A DNA stretch of 64,000 nucleotides from Nocardioides sp. Root122. Lineage in GTDB: Bacteria; Actinomycetota; Actinomycetes; Propionibacteriales; Nocardioidaceae. Below the pieces are notes generated by a model. The model ran no database searches, was not told the DNA's origin, and was given only the letters and a program-made list of their open reading frames with translations. The position numbers and the translations under genes are program-made. Position 1 is the first letter of the stretch, and every line of letters starts with the position of its first letter. The DNA lies in contig NZ_LMDE01000012.1 in the NCBI RefSeq assembly GCF_001425025.1, forward strand, positions 276,700-340,699. Direction: 5' to 3'. Positions 1 through 8,972 of the stretch are shown in pieces.

Positions 1-973
1 GACGCCGGAGACCGTCGGCCTGATCGGCGCCGACCAGCTGGCACGCGCCAAGCAGAGCCTGGTGCTGGTCAACGCCGCCCGTGGCGGCATCGTCGACGAG
101 GCCGCCCTCTTCGACGCCCTCAAGACCGGCCAGGTCGCGGCCGCCGGCCTCGACGTGTTCGCCAGCGAGCCGTGCACCGACAGCCCGCTCTTCGAGCTGG
201 AGAACGTCGTCGCCACCCCGCACCTCGGTGCCTCGACCGACGAGGCGCAGGAGAAGGCCGGCATCGCCGTGGCTCGCTCCGTGCGGCTCGCGCTCGGCGG
301 CGAGCTCGTGCCCGACGCCGTCAACGTGCAGGGCGGCGTCATCGCCGAGGACGTGCGTCCCGGCATCCCGCTCACCGAGAAGCTCGGCCGGGTCTTCACC
401 GCCCTCGCGGGGGAGGTCGCCCAGCAGATCGACGTCGAGGTCCGCGGCGAGATCACCGAGTTCGACGTCAAGGTGCTCGAGCTGGCCGCCCTCAAGGGCG
501 TCTTCGCCGACATCGTCGAGGAGCAGGTCTCCTACGTCAACGCGCCGCTGCTCGCAGCCGAGCGCGGCACGGAGGTGCGCCTGGTCACCGAGGCCGAGAG
601 CCCCGACCACCGCAACCTCATCACCATCCGCGGCACCCTCGCCGACGGCACCCAGGTGTCGGTCAGCGGCACCCTGGTCGGCATCGCGCAGAAGGAGCGC
701 CTGGTCGAGGTCAACGGCTTCGACGTCGACCTCGAGCCCACCACCCACCTGGCGTTCCTCACCTACGAGGACCGTCCCGGCATGGTCGGCACCGTCGGCG
801 GGATCCTGGGCGACGCAGCGGTCAACATCGCCGGCATGCAGGTCTCGCGGCAGGACAAGGGTGGCTCCGCCCTCGTCGCGCTGAGCGTGGACTCGGCCAT
901 TCCCGCCGGCACGCTCGCGGAGATCGAGGAGGCCATCAAGGCGGCCTCCGTGCGTGCGGTCGACCTGACCTGA
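1..973 (+). CDS. serA: D-3-phosphoglycerate dehydrogenase, 3' part
   Basis: First enzyme of the phosphorylated serine pathway: it oxidises 3-phosphoglycerate to 3-phosphohydroxypyruvate with NAD+ in the cytoplasm. The reading frame is open from base 2, so the start and most of the catalytic and nucleotide-binding domain lie left of the window. Visible are the dinucleotide-domain motif VNAARGGIVDE, the catalytic-His segment TPHLGAST, the intervening domain of long actinobacterial SerA proteins, and a C-terminal ACT domain (THLAFLTYEDRPGMVGTVGG onward) that normally senses serine. The frame ends with TGA at 971-973. In Streptomyces serA follows ilvBNC and precedes leuB, and leuB follows here too. 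Confidence 0.95.
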   Translation, partial: TPETVGLIGADQLARAKQSLVLVNAARGGIVDEAALFDALKTGQVAAAGLDVFASEPCTDSPLFELENVVATPHLGASTDEAQEKAGIAVARSVRLALGGELVPDAVNVQGGVIAEDVRPGIPLTEKLGRVFTALAGEVAQQIDVEVRGEITEFDVKVLELAALKGVFADIVEEQVSYVNAPLLAAERGTEVRLVTEAESPDHRNLITIRGTLADGTQVSVSGTLVGIAQKERLVEVNGFDVDLEPTTHLAFLTYEDRPGMVGTVGGILGDAAVNIAGMQVSRQDKGGSALVALSVDSAIPAGTLAEIEEAIKAASVRAVDLT

Positions 974-1069
974 CGCCCACCCGCCGGCCACCGCCGACCG
1001 GTTGGGGTGGACCAGACCAAGGTCACGATCCGGTAACGATGGGGTCCATTCGCCTGCGCCGACGTTCCC

Positions 1070-1085
1070 TGTGAGCCAGCTCACA
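1070..1085. promoter_or_regulatory. Crp/FNR-type operator palindrome
   Basis: TGTGAGCCAGCTCACA is a perfect 16-bp palindrome that matches the Crp consensus TGTGA-N6-TCACA. It lies about 120 bp upstream of the metalloprotease start and 97 bp after the serA stop, so it should control the protease. Actinobacterial Crp homologues (GlxR, Cmr/Crp) recognise this core. Whether it activates or represses cannot be seen; a TAACGAT element lies just upstream near 1034. Confidence 0.6.
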
Positions 1086-1206
1086 GCACAGGATCGCGTC
1101 CGGGTGCCCGCAACCGTGGGAAGCCACCCGCTTGGCGCAGGCATCGACTCGGGACGCACGATTGCGCGTGCTCGGCCGGACCTGCCGGAAGAATTCCGAG
1201 GGAACC

Positions 1207-3795
1207 GTGACTCATCACCCCCGCAAGGCTCGGCGCCTTGCTGTGGCGGTGGCGGCCGCCGGCCTGCTGACCGCAGGTACCGCCGTAGCCGCTCCGAGCA
1301 CAGCGCAGCCGTCGACGCCGACGAACAAGTCCGCGAGCACTTCCACCTCCGACGACCAGGCAATGGAGCGCCCCGGCGCCGGCCACGAGCCGGAGCACCC
1401 CCTGGCCATCGCACACAAGCGCGACGAGCAGCTCGCTGCCGCCCTCGAGCGCAAGGCGGAGGGCAAGAACCCGTTCCGCGGCGGCCATGGCCACGGCCAG
1501 AACCAGGAGGTGCCGCTCGAGCGCGAGGGCACCGACCGGATCTTCGTGGTCCTCGCCGAGTTCGGCGACCAGCGCTACGAGACCGCGACCGACAAGCGCT
1601 TCGTCGACCCGCCCAACAACGGCTTCCCGCTCCCCGCCCCGCAGCCGCAGACGTTCGACGGCCCCCTGCACAACCAGATCCCCGAGCCCGACCGGGCCAC
1701 GGACAACACCACGATCTGGCAGGACGACTTCGACCGTGCGCACTACGAGGACATGTACTTCAACCGGATGGCGGACTACTACGAGCGCCAGTCCTCGGGG
1801 CGGTACTCCGTCGAGGGTGACGTGACCGAGTGGGTCAAGGTCCCCTACAACGAGGCGCTCTACGGCCGCGGCTTCTGCGGCGTGCCGCCGGGCACCCCGG
1901 TGACCACCTGTGCCTCGACAAAGGCACTGATCCGCGACGCGCTCGCGGTGTGGGTCAAGGACCAGCTCGACAGTGGCCAGACGATGGCCCAGATCACCGA
2001 CTACCTCAAGACCTTCGACCTCCAGGACCGTTACGACATCGACGGCGACGGCAACTTCCAGGAGCCCGACGGCTTCATCGACCACTTCCAGATCGTCCAC
2101 GCGGGCGGCGACGAGGCGGCCGGTGACCCGATCTACGGCTCGGACGCCATCTGGAGCCACCGCTGGTACTCCAACCTCCAGGCCGGCGGCCCCGGTGGCC
2201 TGACCGGCGTCAACATCGGCTCCAACGGTGGCGCCTACGGCCTCGGCGCCAACCCCGCCAACCCGGTGCCCAACAACCCGACCGGCGTGTGGGTCGGTGA
2301 CTACACGATCCAGCCCGAGAACGGCGGCCTCGGCGTCTTCGCCCACGAGTTCGGCCACGACCTCGGTCTCCCCGACCTCTACGACACCTCGGGCAACACC
2401 GGCGGGGCGGAGAACTCCACGGCGTTCTGGAGCCTGATGTCGTCGGGCGCCAACATCGGTGACGGCGGCGACACGATCGGCGACGCCCCGACCGACCTCG
2501 GTGCCTGGGAGCTCTTCCAGCTCGGCTGGCTCGACGCGCAGGGTGACCAGGGCCCGTTCTACTCGGTCGTCCAGCCCGGGCAGAAGGCCACCGAGAAGCT
2601 CGGTGCCAACGTGCCGGCCACCAAGAACAACCAGCAGGCGGTCTTCGCGGTCCTGCCCGACAAGGAGGTCCCGCTGGAGCTGGGCGGACCCGCGCCGGGC
2701 TCGGGGGCGAGGTTCTTCTGGTCGACCCAGGGCGACAACCTCAACACCACGATGACGAGGTCGGGCATCTCCGGCACCGCCCTCACGGCCAAGGTCAACT
2801 ATCAGATCGAGGCCGAGTGGGACTACGCGTTCCTCGAGGCGTCGACCGACGGCGGCACCACGTGGAGCCAGGTGATGACCAACCTGTCGGACTCGGCCAC
2901 CCACGCCGGTCACAACCAGAGCGGCTTCAACACCAGCGGCGCCGGCCTCACCGGCACCACGGCCGGCTGGGTGTCCCTGACGGCGACCCTCCCGGCGGGC
3001 ACCACCGCGGTCCGGTTCCGCTACCAGACCGACGGCGCGGCGGCCGAGAGCGGCTTCCGGGCCGACGACATCGCCATCGACGGGACGGTCATCGGCACGG
3101 CCGAGACCGAGACCGAGGGCTGGACCCTCGACGGGTTCCGCACCACCACCGGCTCGGAGGTCGAGACGTTCTTCAACGCCTACATCGCCGAGAACCGCCA
3201 GTACGACGGCTACGACGCATCGCTGCAGTCGGCGTACAACTTCTCCTACCCGTTCACCAAGCCCGACTGGGTGGAGCACTACCCCTACCAGGACGGCATG
3301 CTGGTGACCTACTGGGACTCCTCCCAGGGGGACAACAACGTCGGCGACCACCCCGGTGAGGGCCTGATCCTGCCGGTGGACGCGAACCCCCAGCTCACCC
3401 ACTGGGCCGACGGCACCTTGATGCGTCCGCGCATCCTGTCCTACGACTCGACCTTCGGGCTCGAGCGGACGGACGCGATCACCCTGCATCGGGAGGTCGA
3501 CCTCAACGGTGACGGCACGATCAGCGGCGCCGAGACCCAGACCGGGAGGATCCCGAGCAAGCGGGCCGTGTCGACCTTCGACGACACGCAGACCTGGTGG
3601 TACGGGTCCGACGGCGACGAGGTCCTCGTGGACCACGACAACAACCCGGCGACTCCCAAGGTGCTGCGGCACCCGGGTCGCTACCAGCCGGGCTGGTACA
3701 GCGTGGACGTGCCCAAGACGGGCACCCTCATCCGGGTGCTCGACGAGAAGCACGGCTACCTCAAGATCCGGGTGGAGCCCAAGAAGCGGCGCTGA
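1207..3795 (+). CDS. secreted M6 (immune inhibitor A-type) metalloprotease
   Basis: A secreted zinc endopeptidase of the InhA-like M6 family, 862 residues. The GTG at 1207 is chosen because GAGGGA lies just upstream and the protein then opens with a signal peptide: a basic THHPRKARR stretch, a hydrophobic AVAVAAAGLLTAG core and an AVAAP cleavage region. The zinc site is HEFGHDLGLPD at about residues 380-390. Asp-rich loops (DIDGDGNFQEPDG and DLNGDGTISGAE) suggest calcium binding. A beta-sandwich or MAM-like region follows the catalytic domain. There is no cell-wall sorting signal, so it is probably released. A longer start at 1132 is possible but would bury the signal peptide. A Crp-type site lies upstream and a hairpin terminator downstream. 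The natural substrate is unknown. Confidence 0.9.
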   Translation: MTHHPRKARRLAVAVAAAGLLTAGTAVAAPSTAQPSTPTNKSASTSTSDDQAMERPGAGHEPEHPLAIAHKRDEQLAAALERKAEGKNPFRGGHGHGQNQEVPLEREGTDRIFVVLAEFGDQRYETATDKRFVDPPNNGFPLPAPQPQTFDGPLHNQIPEPDRATDNTTIWQDDFDRAHYEDMYFNRMADYYERQSSGRYSVEGDVTEWVKVPYNEALYGRGFCGVPPGTPVTTCASTKALIRDALAVWVKDQLDSGQTMAQITDYLKTFDLQDRYDIDGDGNFQEPDGFIDHFQIVHAGGDEAAGDPIYGSDAIWSHRWYSNLQAGGPGGLTGVNIGSNGGAYGLGANPANPVPNNPTGVWVGDYTIQPENGGLGVFAHEFGHDLGLPDLYDTSGNTGGAENSTAFWSLMSSGANIGDGGDTIGDAPTDLGAWELFQLGWLDAQGDQGPFYSVVQPGQKATEKLGANVPATKNNQQAVFAVLPDKEVPLELGGPAPGSGARFFWSTQGDNLNTTMTRSGISGTALTAKVNYQIEAEWDYAFLEASTDGGTTWSQVMTNLSDSATHAGHNQSGFNTSGAGLTGTTAGWVSLTATLPAGTTAVRFRYQTDGAAAESGFRADDIAIDGTVIGTAETETEGWTLDGFRTTTGSEVETFFNAYIAENRQYDGYDASLQSAYNFSYPFTKPDWVEHYPYQDGMLVTYWDSSQGDNNVGDHPGEGLILPVDANPQLTHWADGTLMRPRILSYDSTFGLERTDAITLHREVDLNGDGTISGAETQTGRIPSKRAVSTFDDTQTWWYGSDGDEVLVDHDNNPATPKVLRHPGRYQPGWYSVDVPKTGTLIRVLDEKHGYLKIRVEPKKRR

Positions 3796-3810
3796 CCCGC
3801 AACGGCACAC

Positions 3811-3842
3811 GAGCCCGTCCCCGCAGCCGCGGGGGCGGGCTC
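3811..3842 (+). terminator. hairpin terminator after the M6 protease
   Basis: GAGCCCGTCCCCGC pairs with GCGGGGGCGGGCTC across an AGCC loop: a 14-bp stem with one G-T pair, 15 nt after the stop. There is no clear T-run, as is usual in very GC-rich actinobacteria. It lies between convergent genes and may stop transcription from both sides. Confidence 0.7.
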
Positions 3843-3866
3843 GTTGCGTGTGCGGGCAGGCGCAGG

Positions 3867-5312
3867 TCAGGCGACGAGCACCCGGTTGGGCCGGCCGTGG
3901 CGCGGACCGCCGTGCGCGGCCACCACGCCCCAGGCCGCCGCGAGCCGTCGCGCTGCCTCGACCAGCTGGTCGGCGCTCGCGGTCCACGGGATCCGGACGA
4001 ACCGGTCGAGACCGCCCTCGACGGCGAAGACCGGGCCGGGCGCGACCACCACGCCGTGGCGTGACGCCTCCTCGGTGAGCGCCGTGCCGAGCGGGGCGGG
4101 GAGCTCGCACCAGAGCGCGAGCCCGCCGTCGGGCACCCGGAAGCGCCAGTCGGGGAGGTGCTCGGTGACCGCTGCGACCAGCGCGTCGCGTCCGGCGACC
4201 AGCCGCTCGCGGTGGACGGGCAGCACCTCGTCGGCACGCGCCATCAGGTCGGCCAGCACGAGCTGCTCGAAGACCGGGGCGCCGAGGTCGAGCCCGATGC
4301 GGGCCTGGAGCAGCCGCTCCATCTCGGACAGCGGGGCGCGCACCCAGCCGAGCCGCAGGCCGCCCCAGTAGGACTTGCTGGCGCTGCCGATGGTGATGGT
4401 GTCCGGGGCGTGGAAGGCCAGCGGCCGTGGCATGTCGTCGGCCAGCCCGGGGCGCAGCGCGAGCGCCTGGTGGGCCTCGTCGGCCACGGCCACCGTGCGG
4501 GTCCGGGATAGGGCGGTGGCGAGCTCCTCGCGCTGCGCGTCCGACATCAGGTGGCCCGTCGGGTTCTGGAAGTCGGGGATGAGGTAGGCCAGTCGCGGTG
4601 AGGTCTGTCGCAGCGTCGCGGCCAGCGCGTCCAGGTCCCACCCGTCGGGGTCGACGGTCGCAGGCACCAGGCGCGCGCCGGCGTGCCGCACGGCCTGCGT
4701 GGCGTTGGGGTAGGTCGGCGACTCCACGACCACGCGCTCGCCGGGGGCGGTGAAGGCCTGCGCCACGATCGACGCTCCGGCGAGGGCGCCGGCCGTCACC
4801 ATGATCTGCTCCGGCACCGTCGGCACCCCGCGGGCGTCGTACGCCGCCGCGATCCGCGCCTGCAGCACCGGCACGCCGAGCGGGAAGTAGCCCGGGCCGC
4901 CGAGGTAGGCCGGCAGCTCGTCGGTGGCGCGCTGGTAGGCCTCGACGAGGCCCGGCGGAGCGGAGTGGGCGGCGCAGTTGAGGTCGATGACGTCCTCGCC
5001 ACCGCGTCCGGGCATGAGGGCCTGGTCGTGGGCGCGCCGCCGCCCGCCCGGCACCCGGGTGAACGTGCCCGAGCCGCGCCGGGCCTCGGCGTACCCGGAC
5101 TCGCGGAGCACGTCGTAGGCCCGGGTGACGGTGGCCCGGGAGACGTCCAGCGCCGCGGTGAGCTCACGCTCGCTGGGCAGCCGCACGTCCAGGCCGATGC
5201 GACCGTCACCGATGAGCACCCGGAGGCTCTCCGCGAGGCCGATGTAGGCGGGGGAGCGGGGGAAGTCGCCGACGAGAGTGGCCACGCGCTGCGCGCTGAT
5301 CAACGGGCTCAT
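3867..5312 (-). CDS. MocR/PdxR-type GntR regulator with aminotransferase-like domain
   Basis: A PLP-binding transcriptional regulator of 481 residues. The N-terminal winged helix (PSERELTAALDVSRATVTRAYDVL, roughly residues 45-70) is followed by a fold-type I aminotransferase domain. That domain has the PLP segment VADEAHQAL and the Schiff-base lysine region GSASKSYWGGLRLGW. MocR proteins use the domain to sense PLP, amino acids or amines. The ATG at 5312 is chosen because it puts the helix at the normal distance from the N-terminus. It is divergent from the YczE-like gene, with an ATTGGC/GCCAAT inverted repeat between them, so it probably controls that gene and itself. Confidence 0.88.
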   Translation of the reverse strand: MSPLISAQRVATLVGDFPRSPAYIGLAESLRVLIGDGRIGLDVRLPSERELTAALDVSRATVTRAYDVLRESGYAEARRGSGTFTRVPGGRRRAHDQALMPGRGGEDVIDLNCAAHSAPPGLVEAYQRATDELPAYLGGPGYFPLGVPVLQARIAAAYDARGVPTVPEQIMVTAGALAGASIVAQAFTAPGERVVVESPTYPNATQAVRHAGARLVPATVDPDGWDLDALAATLRQTSPRLAYLIPDFQNPTGHLMSDAQREELATALSRTRTVAVADEAHQALALRPGLADDMPRPLAFHAPDTITIGSASKSYWGGLRLGWVRAPLSEMERLLQARIGLDLGAPVFEQLVLADLMARADEVLPVHRERLVAGRDALVAAVTEHLPDWRFRVPDGGLALWCELPAPLGTALTEEASRHGVVVAPGPVFAVEGGLDRFVRIPWTASADQLVEAARRLAAAWGVVAAHGGPRHGRPNRVLVA

Positions 5313-5330
5313 GCAGGCCACTGTTCCACG

Positions 5331-5355
5331 ATTGGCTATGTCCAACAAGGCCAAT
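5331..5355. promoter_or_regulatory. probable MocR operator between divergent genes
   Basis: ATTGGC (5331-5336) and GCCAAT (5350-5355) form an inverted repeat with a 13-nt spacer that holds a further CCAA. It overlaps the expected -35 region of the membrane gene, whose likely -10 is CAGAAT at 5363-5368, and lies 19 bp before the regulator start. The position suits dual activation and autoregulation. The assignment is inferred. Confidence 0.5.
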
Positions 5356-5375
5356 CCCGGCACAGAATGGTCCGC

Positions 5376-6077
5376 ATGCGCAGCACCATCTCTCCCGCCA
5401 GCACGACCTCTCGTGGCGTCCTCGTCGACCTGGGCCCGCTCGCCCAGCTCCGCGCGGGACGCCTCGCCCGCCGCCTGCCGCAGCTCTACGTCGGGCTGTT
5501 CCTCTACGGCGTCTCGCTCGCCATGATGGTGCGCGGCTCGCTCGGCCTGGCGCCGTGGGACGTGCTGCACTCCGGCTTCATCCGCCACGTCCCGATGACC
5601 CTCGGCCAGGCGGTCGTGCTGTTCAGCTTCGTCGTGCTCGTCCTCTGGATCCCGCTGCGGGAGATGCCCGGCCTGGGCACGATCAGCAACGCGATCGTGG
5701 TCGGCCTGTCCGCCGACGCGACCCTCGCGGTCCTGGCTGGGCCGGACGCGATGTGGGCGCGGATCGCGCTGATGGTCGGCGGCGTGGCGCTCTGCGGCCT
5801 CGCCAGCGCGCTCTACATCGGCGCGCAGCTGGGCCGCGGTCCGCGCGACGGCCTGATGACCGGCCTGGCGCGGCGCACGGGTCTCTCGCTGCGCCTGGTG
5901 CGCACCGGCCTCGAGGTCGCGGTCGTGGTGATCGGTCTCTTGCTCGGGGGAGTCCTCGGTCTCGGGACCGTCGTCTACGCGCTCGCGATCGGGCCGCTCA
6001 CCCAGCTGATGCTGCCGTGGTTCACCGTCGACGTGCTGGCGCCCGCGGCTCAGCCGGCGCCGTCGGAGACCAGGTAG
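5376..6077 (+). CDS. YczE/YyaS/YitT-type integral membrane protein
   Basis: A polytopic membrane protein of 233 residues with about six transmembrane segments. It resembles the YczE family, with characteristic segments MMVRGSLGLAPWDVLHSG and IGAQLGRGPRDGLMTGL. Members often sit beside MocR-type regulators, as here; the transport substrate is not established. The ATG at 5376 lies 7 nt after a CAGAAT -10-like hexamer, suggesting a leaderless transcript; an ATG at 5367 is the alternative. The 3' end overlaps the convergent DUF6297-like gene by 28 bp. Confidence 0.8.
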   Translation: MRSTISPASTTSRGVLVDLGPLAQLRAGRLARRLPQLYVGLFLYGVSLAMMVRGSLGLAPWDVLHSGFIRHVPMTLGQAVVLFSFVVLVLWIPLREMPGLGTISNAIVVGLSADATLAVLAGPDAMWARIALMVGGVALCGLASALYIGAQLGRGPRDGLMTGLARRTGLSLRLVRTGLEVAVVVIGLLLGGVLGLGTVVYALAIGPLTQLMLPWFTVDVLAPAAQPAPSETR

Positions 6078-7528
6078 GCGATCACGCCGAGGCTGACGAG
6101 GGTCGACACCAGCATCCCGGTGTGGCCGAACATCAGCGGGAGGGCGGTGAACGCCCACACGTCGAATCCCCGCGCCACGCTGGAGAACACCCCGGTGGGC
6201 ACGCCACCGGCTGGTGAGCTCAGCATCGGAGCGGCGTAGTTCGGGGGCTTCCCCGTCACCCAGCGCACCGTGGCGGCGATCGAGGACAACCCGCACGCGA
6301 TGGCGAGGTTGACCGCGCTGCCGGTGTCGGTGAGCGGCAGCAAGGTGCCGGTGGTGGCCACGGCGAAGAGCATGAGCGCCGACCCCGGGACGACCAGGTG
6401 CGCGAGCAGGATGGACTGGCGCCGGAACGGCATCATCCGGGCCAGGCTCCTCGTCCGTACGACGACCCGCAGCCCCGCGCACAGCGCCGGACCGCCCAGC
6501 AGCCCCGCCAGCGTCGTGGCCAGCACCACGGCCCGGCCGGCACCCGCCTCGGCGGCCGCGTAGGGCACCAGCAGCAGGCCGGCGAGCAGGACGAACGGCT
6601 GCGGCGCGCGCCGGGCGCGCAGGAGGTCGCGGTGCACGAGCGCCCACCAGCCGAGCGGGCCGCCGGTGTGCGTCCGGACGTGAGCCCCGCGGCCCCACCG
6701 GCGGGCGAGCAGGACGTCGTACATCAGTCCGAGGTCCACCGAGGAGAGGGCGCCCGACAGGCTGGGGGAGAGGTTCTCGGTGTAGCCGAGGACGCGCCGC
6801 GTGACGGTCCCGACCGCGCGCCGCGCGACCCAGAACAGCGCCAGCGCGGCGAGCACCACCAGCACGGCCAGCGCCATGCCGACGGCTGCGGGCAGGGTGG
6901 GGAGCGATCCCAGGTCGTCCGTCGCGGCGAGACCGAGGCCGACCCACAGGGCGCCGGCGACCGTCCACGACAGCCGGCGGGCCATGGCGTCCTCCCGGAC
7001 CTGGGAGAGCGCCGCCACACCCACGCATGCCAGCGACGCCGCAGCACCGGCCACCACGAACAGCACCGCGGCGGAACCGGACAGCCCTCCGAGCGCTGCG
7101 GGGGCGATGAGCGCCAGGCCGGCCCCGCCGGCCGCGAGCGCCGCGGTGCGCCACCACCCGGGCCGGAGGAGGGACCCGCGGTCCACCGGCGTGCTGAGGA
7201 GCCAGGCGTTGGCCGCCGGCGGGCTGAACACGGGGCCCAGCAGCCGGGCCAGGCCGAGCGCGAGCAGGGCGAGTGCCAGCGAGGCGAGCCACGGCGCGGC
7301 CGCGCGGACCTCGACGCAGGCGCCGACGCAGGTGTCGTCGGCGAGGCGCCGCAGGCTGAGCACGACGTTGCCGCCCATCGCCGCCACCATCACCAGGCAG
7401 AAGAGCGCGACGTAGGCGTCGGAGAGGACCTCGCCCCACGCCAGGTCCGCGCGCCCGCGCCGCCAGTCCCGGATCTCGGCCCGGACCTCCCGCGCCGTGG
7501 GGACCCCGGTGGTGTGCTCAGGTGTCAT
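6050..7528 (-). CDS. DUF6297-like multi-pass membrane protein, putative exporter permease
   Basis: A 492-residue integral membrane protein with about ten to twelve hydrophobic segments and a short cytoplasmic N-terminus (EIRDWRRGRADLAWGE). It resembles the actinobacterial DUF6297 family. Its start overlaps the 3' end of the upstream ATPase gene by 11 bp, so the two are cotranscribed and probably form one two-component ABC exporter. The ATPase-permease pairing is read from context; no cargo can be inferred. Confidence 0.78.
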   Translation of the reverse strand: MTPEHTTGVPTAREVRAEIRDWRRGRADLAWGEVLSDAYVALFCLVMVAAMGGNVVLSLRRLADDTCVGACVEVRAAAPWLASLALALLALGLARLLGPVFSPPAANAWLLSTPVDRGSLLRPGWWRTAALAAGGAGLALIAPAALGGLSGSAAVLFVVAGAAASLACVGVAALSQVREDAMARRLSWTVAGALWVGLGLAATDDLGSLPTLPAAVGMALAVLVVLAALALFWVARRAVGTVTRRVLGYTENLSPSLSGALSSVDLGLMYDVLLARRWGRGAHVRTHTGGPLGWWALVHRDLLRARRAPQPFVLLAGLLLVPYAAAEAGAGRAVVLATTLAGLLGGPALCAGLRVVVRTRSLARMMPFRRQSILLAHLVVPGSALMLFAVATTGTLLPLTDTGSAVNLAIACGLSSIAATVRWVTGKPPNYAAPMLSSPAGGVPTGVFSSVARGFDVWAFTALPLMFGHTGMLVSTLVSLGVIAYLVSDGAG

Positions 7529-8174
7529 CGGCGGTGGGCCCGAGACGCACCACGCGGTCGCACACCCGCTCGACGAGGTCGGGGTCGTGGCTCACGAGCA
7601 GGATGCCGCGTCCGGCCGCCTTCTCCGCGACCAGCTTCTCGCCCAGCCAGTGCACGCCGCCAACGTCGAGCCGCGCCTCCGGCTCGTCCAGCACGAGCAG
7701 GAGCCGCGGCCGGACGAAGGCGCTCGCCAGGGCCAACCGGCGTCGCTGCCCCGACGAGAGCGTCGAGGGCAGCTGCCCGGACACCTCCATCAGCCCGACC
7801 TCGTCGAGGACGACGTTGACGATCTCCTCGGCGTCGGGCTGGGCGTGGGCCCGCGCCACGAGGTCGAGGTGCTCGACCACGGACAGGTCGGGGAAGAAGT
7901 CCAGGTCGTCCATCACCACGGCGAGGTCGCGCCGGATGCTGGGCTCCCGCTCGTCGAGCGCGCGCCCGGTCAGCTCGGCCTCGCCCGCGTCAGCCTCGTC
8001 CGCCCCGACGATGCACCGCAGCAGCGTCGACTTGCCGCTGCCGTTGGGCCCGACCACACCGACCGCCTCGCCCTCGGCCACGTCGAGGTCGACCCCGTCC
8101 AGGATGGTGCGGTCGCCGAAGGTGCGCGAGATCCCTCGGACCGTCAGCAGCGCCGGGGCCGTCTTCTTCGGCAT
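7518..8174 (-). CDS. ABC transporter ATP-binding protein
   Basis: An ATPase subunit of 218 residues. Walker A is GPNGSGKST at residues 42-50, the signature is LSSGQRRR and Walker B is LLLVLDEPEA. The ATG at 8174 is preferred because a TTGGAT -10-like hexamer lies 6 nt upstream; an in-frame TTG at 8186 is the alternative. It precedes the DUF6297-like membrane gene and overlaps it, so it should energise that protein. The substrate is unknown. Confidence 0.88.
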   Translation of the reverse strand: MPKKTAPALLTVRGISRTFGDRTILDGVDLDVAEGEAVGVVGPNGSGKSTLLRCIVGADEADAGEAELTGRALDEREPSIRRDLAVVMDDLDFFPDLSVVEHLDLVARAHAQPDAEEIVNVVLDEVGLMEVSGQLPSTLSSGQRRRLALASAFVRPRLLLVLDEPEARLDVGGVHWLGEKLVAEKAAGRGILLVSHDPDLVERVCDRVVRLGPTADDT

Positions 8175-8235
8175 GGCGACATCCAAGCAGGCCGCTGGGA
8201 ACCTCCGCGGGGAGGTCAGTGGCGCGACGCCACGG

Positions 8236-8802
8236 TCAGCGGCGCGTGGCGATGACGGCCGACGCGTCGGTCGCGACCATCACCTCGACGGCGGTGAACC
8301 GCTCGTCGGTGAGCCACTGCTCGCGCAGGGTGTCGACGCGGCCGTAGGTGATCGGCGGCCAGGACTCGCAGGGGGCGAAGTCGTCGAGCACCACGATGCC
8401 GCCCGGCTCCACCAGGTCGATGACCTGGTCGACGCCCACCTCGGACGGGCTGCCGGAGTCGAGGAAGAGGAGCGAGAACGGGCCGTGCTCACGCAGCACG
8501 CTCCAGTCGGCCGCCAGCACCTCGACCTTGGCGTCGTCCTCGAAGATCTGCTGCGCCGCACCCGCGAGCGACTCGTCGAGCTCGGCGGTCAGGATCCGCG
8601 CCCCGTTGCGTACGCCGCTGCGCAGCCACGCGGTGCCGACGCCGCACCCGGTGCCGAACTCGGCCATCGTGCCGCCGCGGGTGGCCGCCAGGGTCGCGAG
8701 GAGGCGGCCGGTCTCGTTGCGGCAGAAGGCGACGTAGCCGGCCTGGCGGCACACATCGAAGGCTCGCGAGACGATGTGGGGAAGATCGGGAGGGGCAGAC
8801 AT
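8236..8802 (-). CDS. class I SAM-dependent O-methyltransferase-like protein
   Basis: A cytoplasmic methyltransferase of 188 residues from the ATG at 8802; a GTG at 8829 would add nine residues. Motif I is EFGTGCGVGTAWL (from about residue 48), followed by the acidic strand end TAELDES and by LLFLDSGSPSEV and GGIVVLDDFAP, as in the CCoAOMT-like family. The acceptor is unknown. It ends 49 bp from the start of the ATPase gene on the same strand. It is divergent from the leuB leader region. Confidence 0.75.
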   Translation of the reverse strand: MSAPPDLPHIVSRAFDVCRQAGYVAFCRNETGRLLATLAATRGGTMAEFGTGCGVGTAWLRSGVRNGARILTAELDESLAGAAQQIFEDDAKVEVLAADWSVLREHGPFSLLFLDSGSPSEVGVDQVIDLVEPGGIVVLDDFAPCESWPPITYGRVDTLREQWLTDERFTAVEVMVATDASAVIATRR

Positions 8803-8925
8803 GAGGCCGCCGAGTCTGTCATCCCACACCCGCAGGTCTCAGGGGGCGGTCCGACGTCTCACGATCTGACACGTTTCGCAAACCGGGTGCGCACGACCGC
8901 CGGTCGGTCGTACAGTCGTCACACC

Positions 8926-8970
8926 ATGCGGAGCGTCTTCGTACTTATCGATCGCCGCGGCGGGGCCTGA
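8926..8970 (+). CDS. BCAA leader peptide MRSVFVLIDRRGGA
   Basis: A 14-codon ORF with Val, Phe, Val, Leu and Ile at residues 4-8, ending in TGA. It uses GTA and CTT, which are rare in this GC-rich DNA, as expected for a ribosome-stalling sensor. A TACAGT -10-like hexamer at 8911-8916 lies 9 nt before the ATG, so the transcript would start almost at the ATG. A hairpin follows 2 nt after the stop. Leader peptides of this kind precede actinobacterial ilv and leu genes. The next biosynthetic gene is leuB at 9394; that link is inferred because of the distance. Confidence 0.6.
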   Translation: MRSVFVLIDRRGGA

Positions 8971-8972
8971 AG

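Noticed and set aside
1081..4641. A very long open frame on the minus strand opposite the M6 protease
   Set aside because: It is a GC-frame shadow: composition is dominated by Arg, Gly, Val and His/Asp without motifs, while the plus-strand frame encodes a clear secreted protease.
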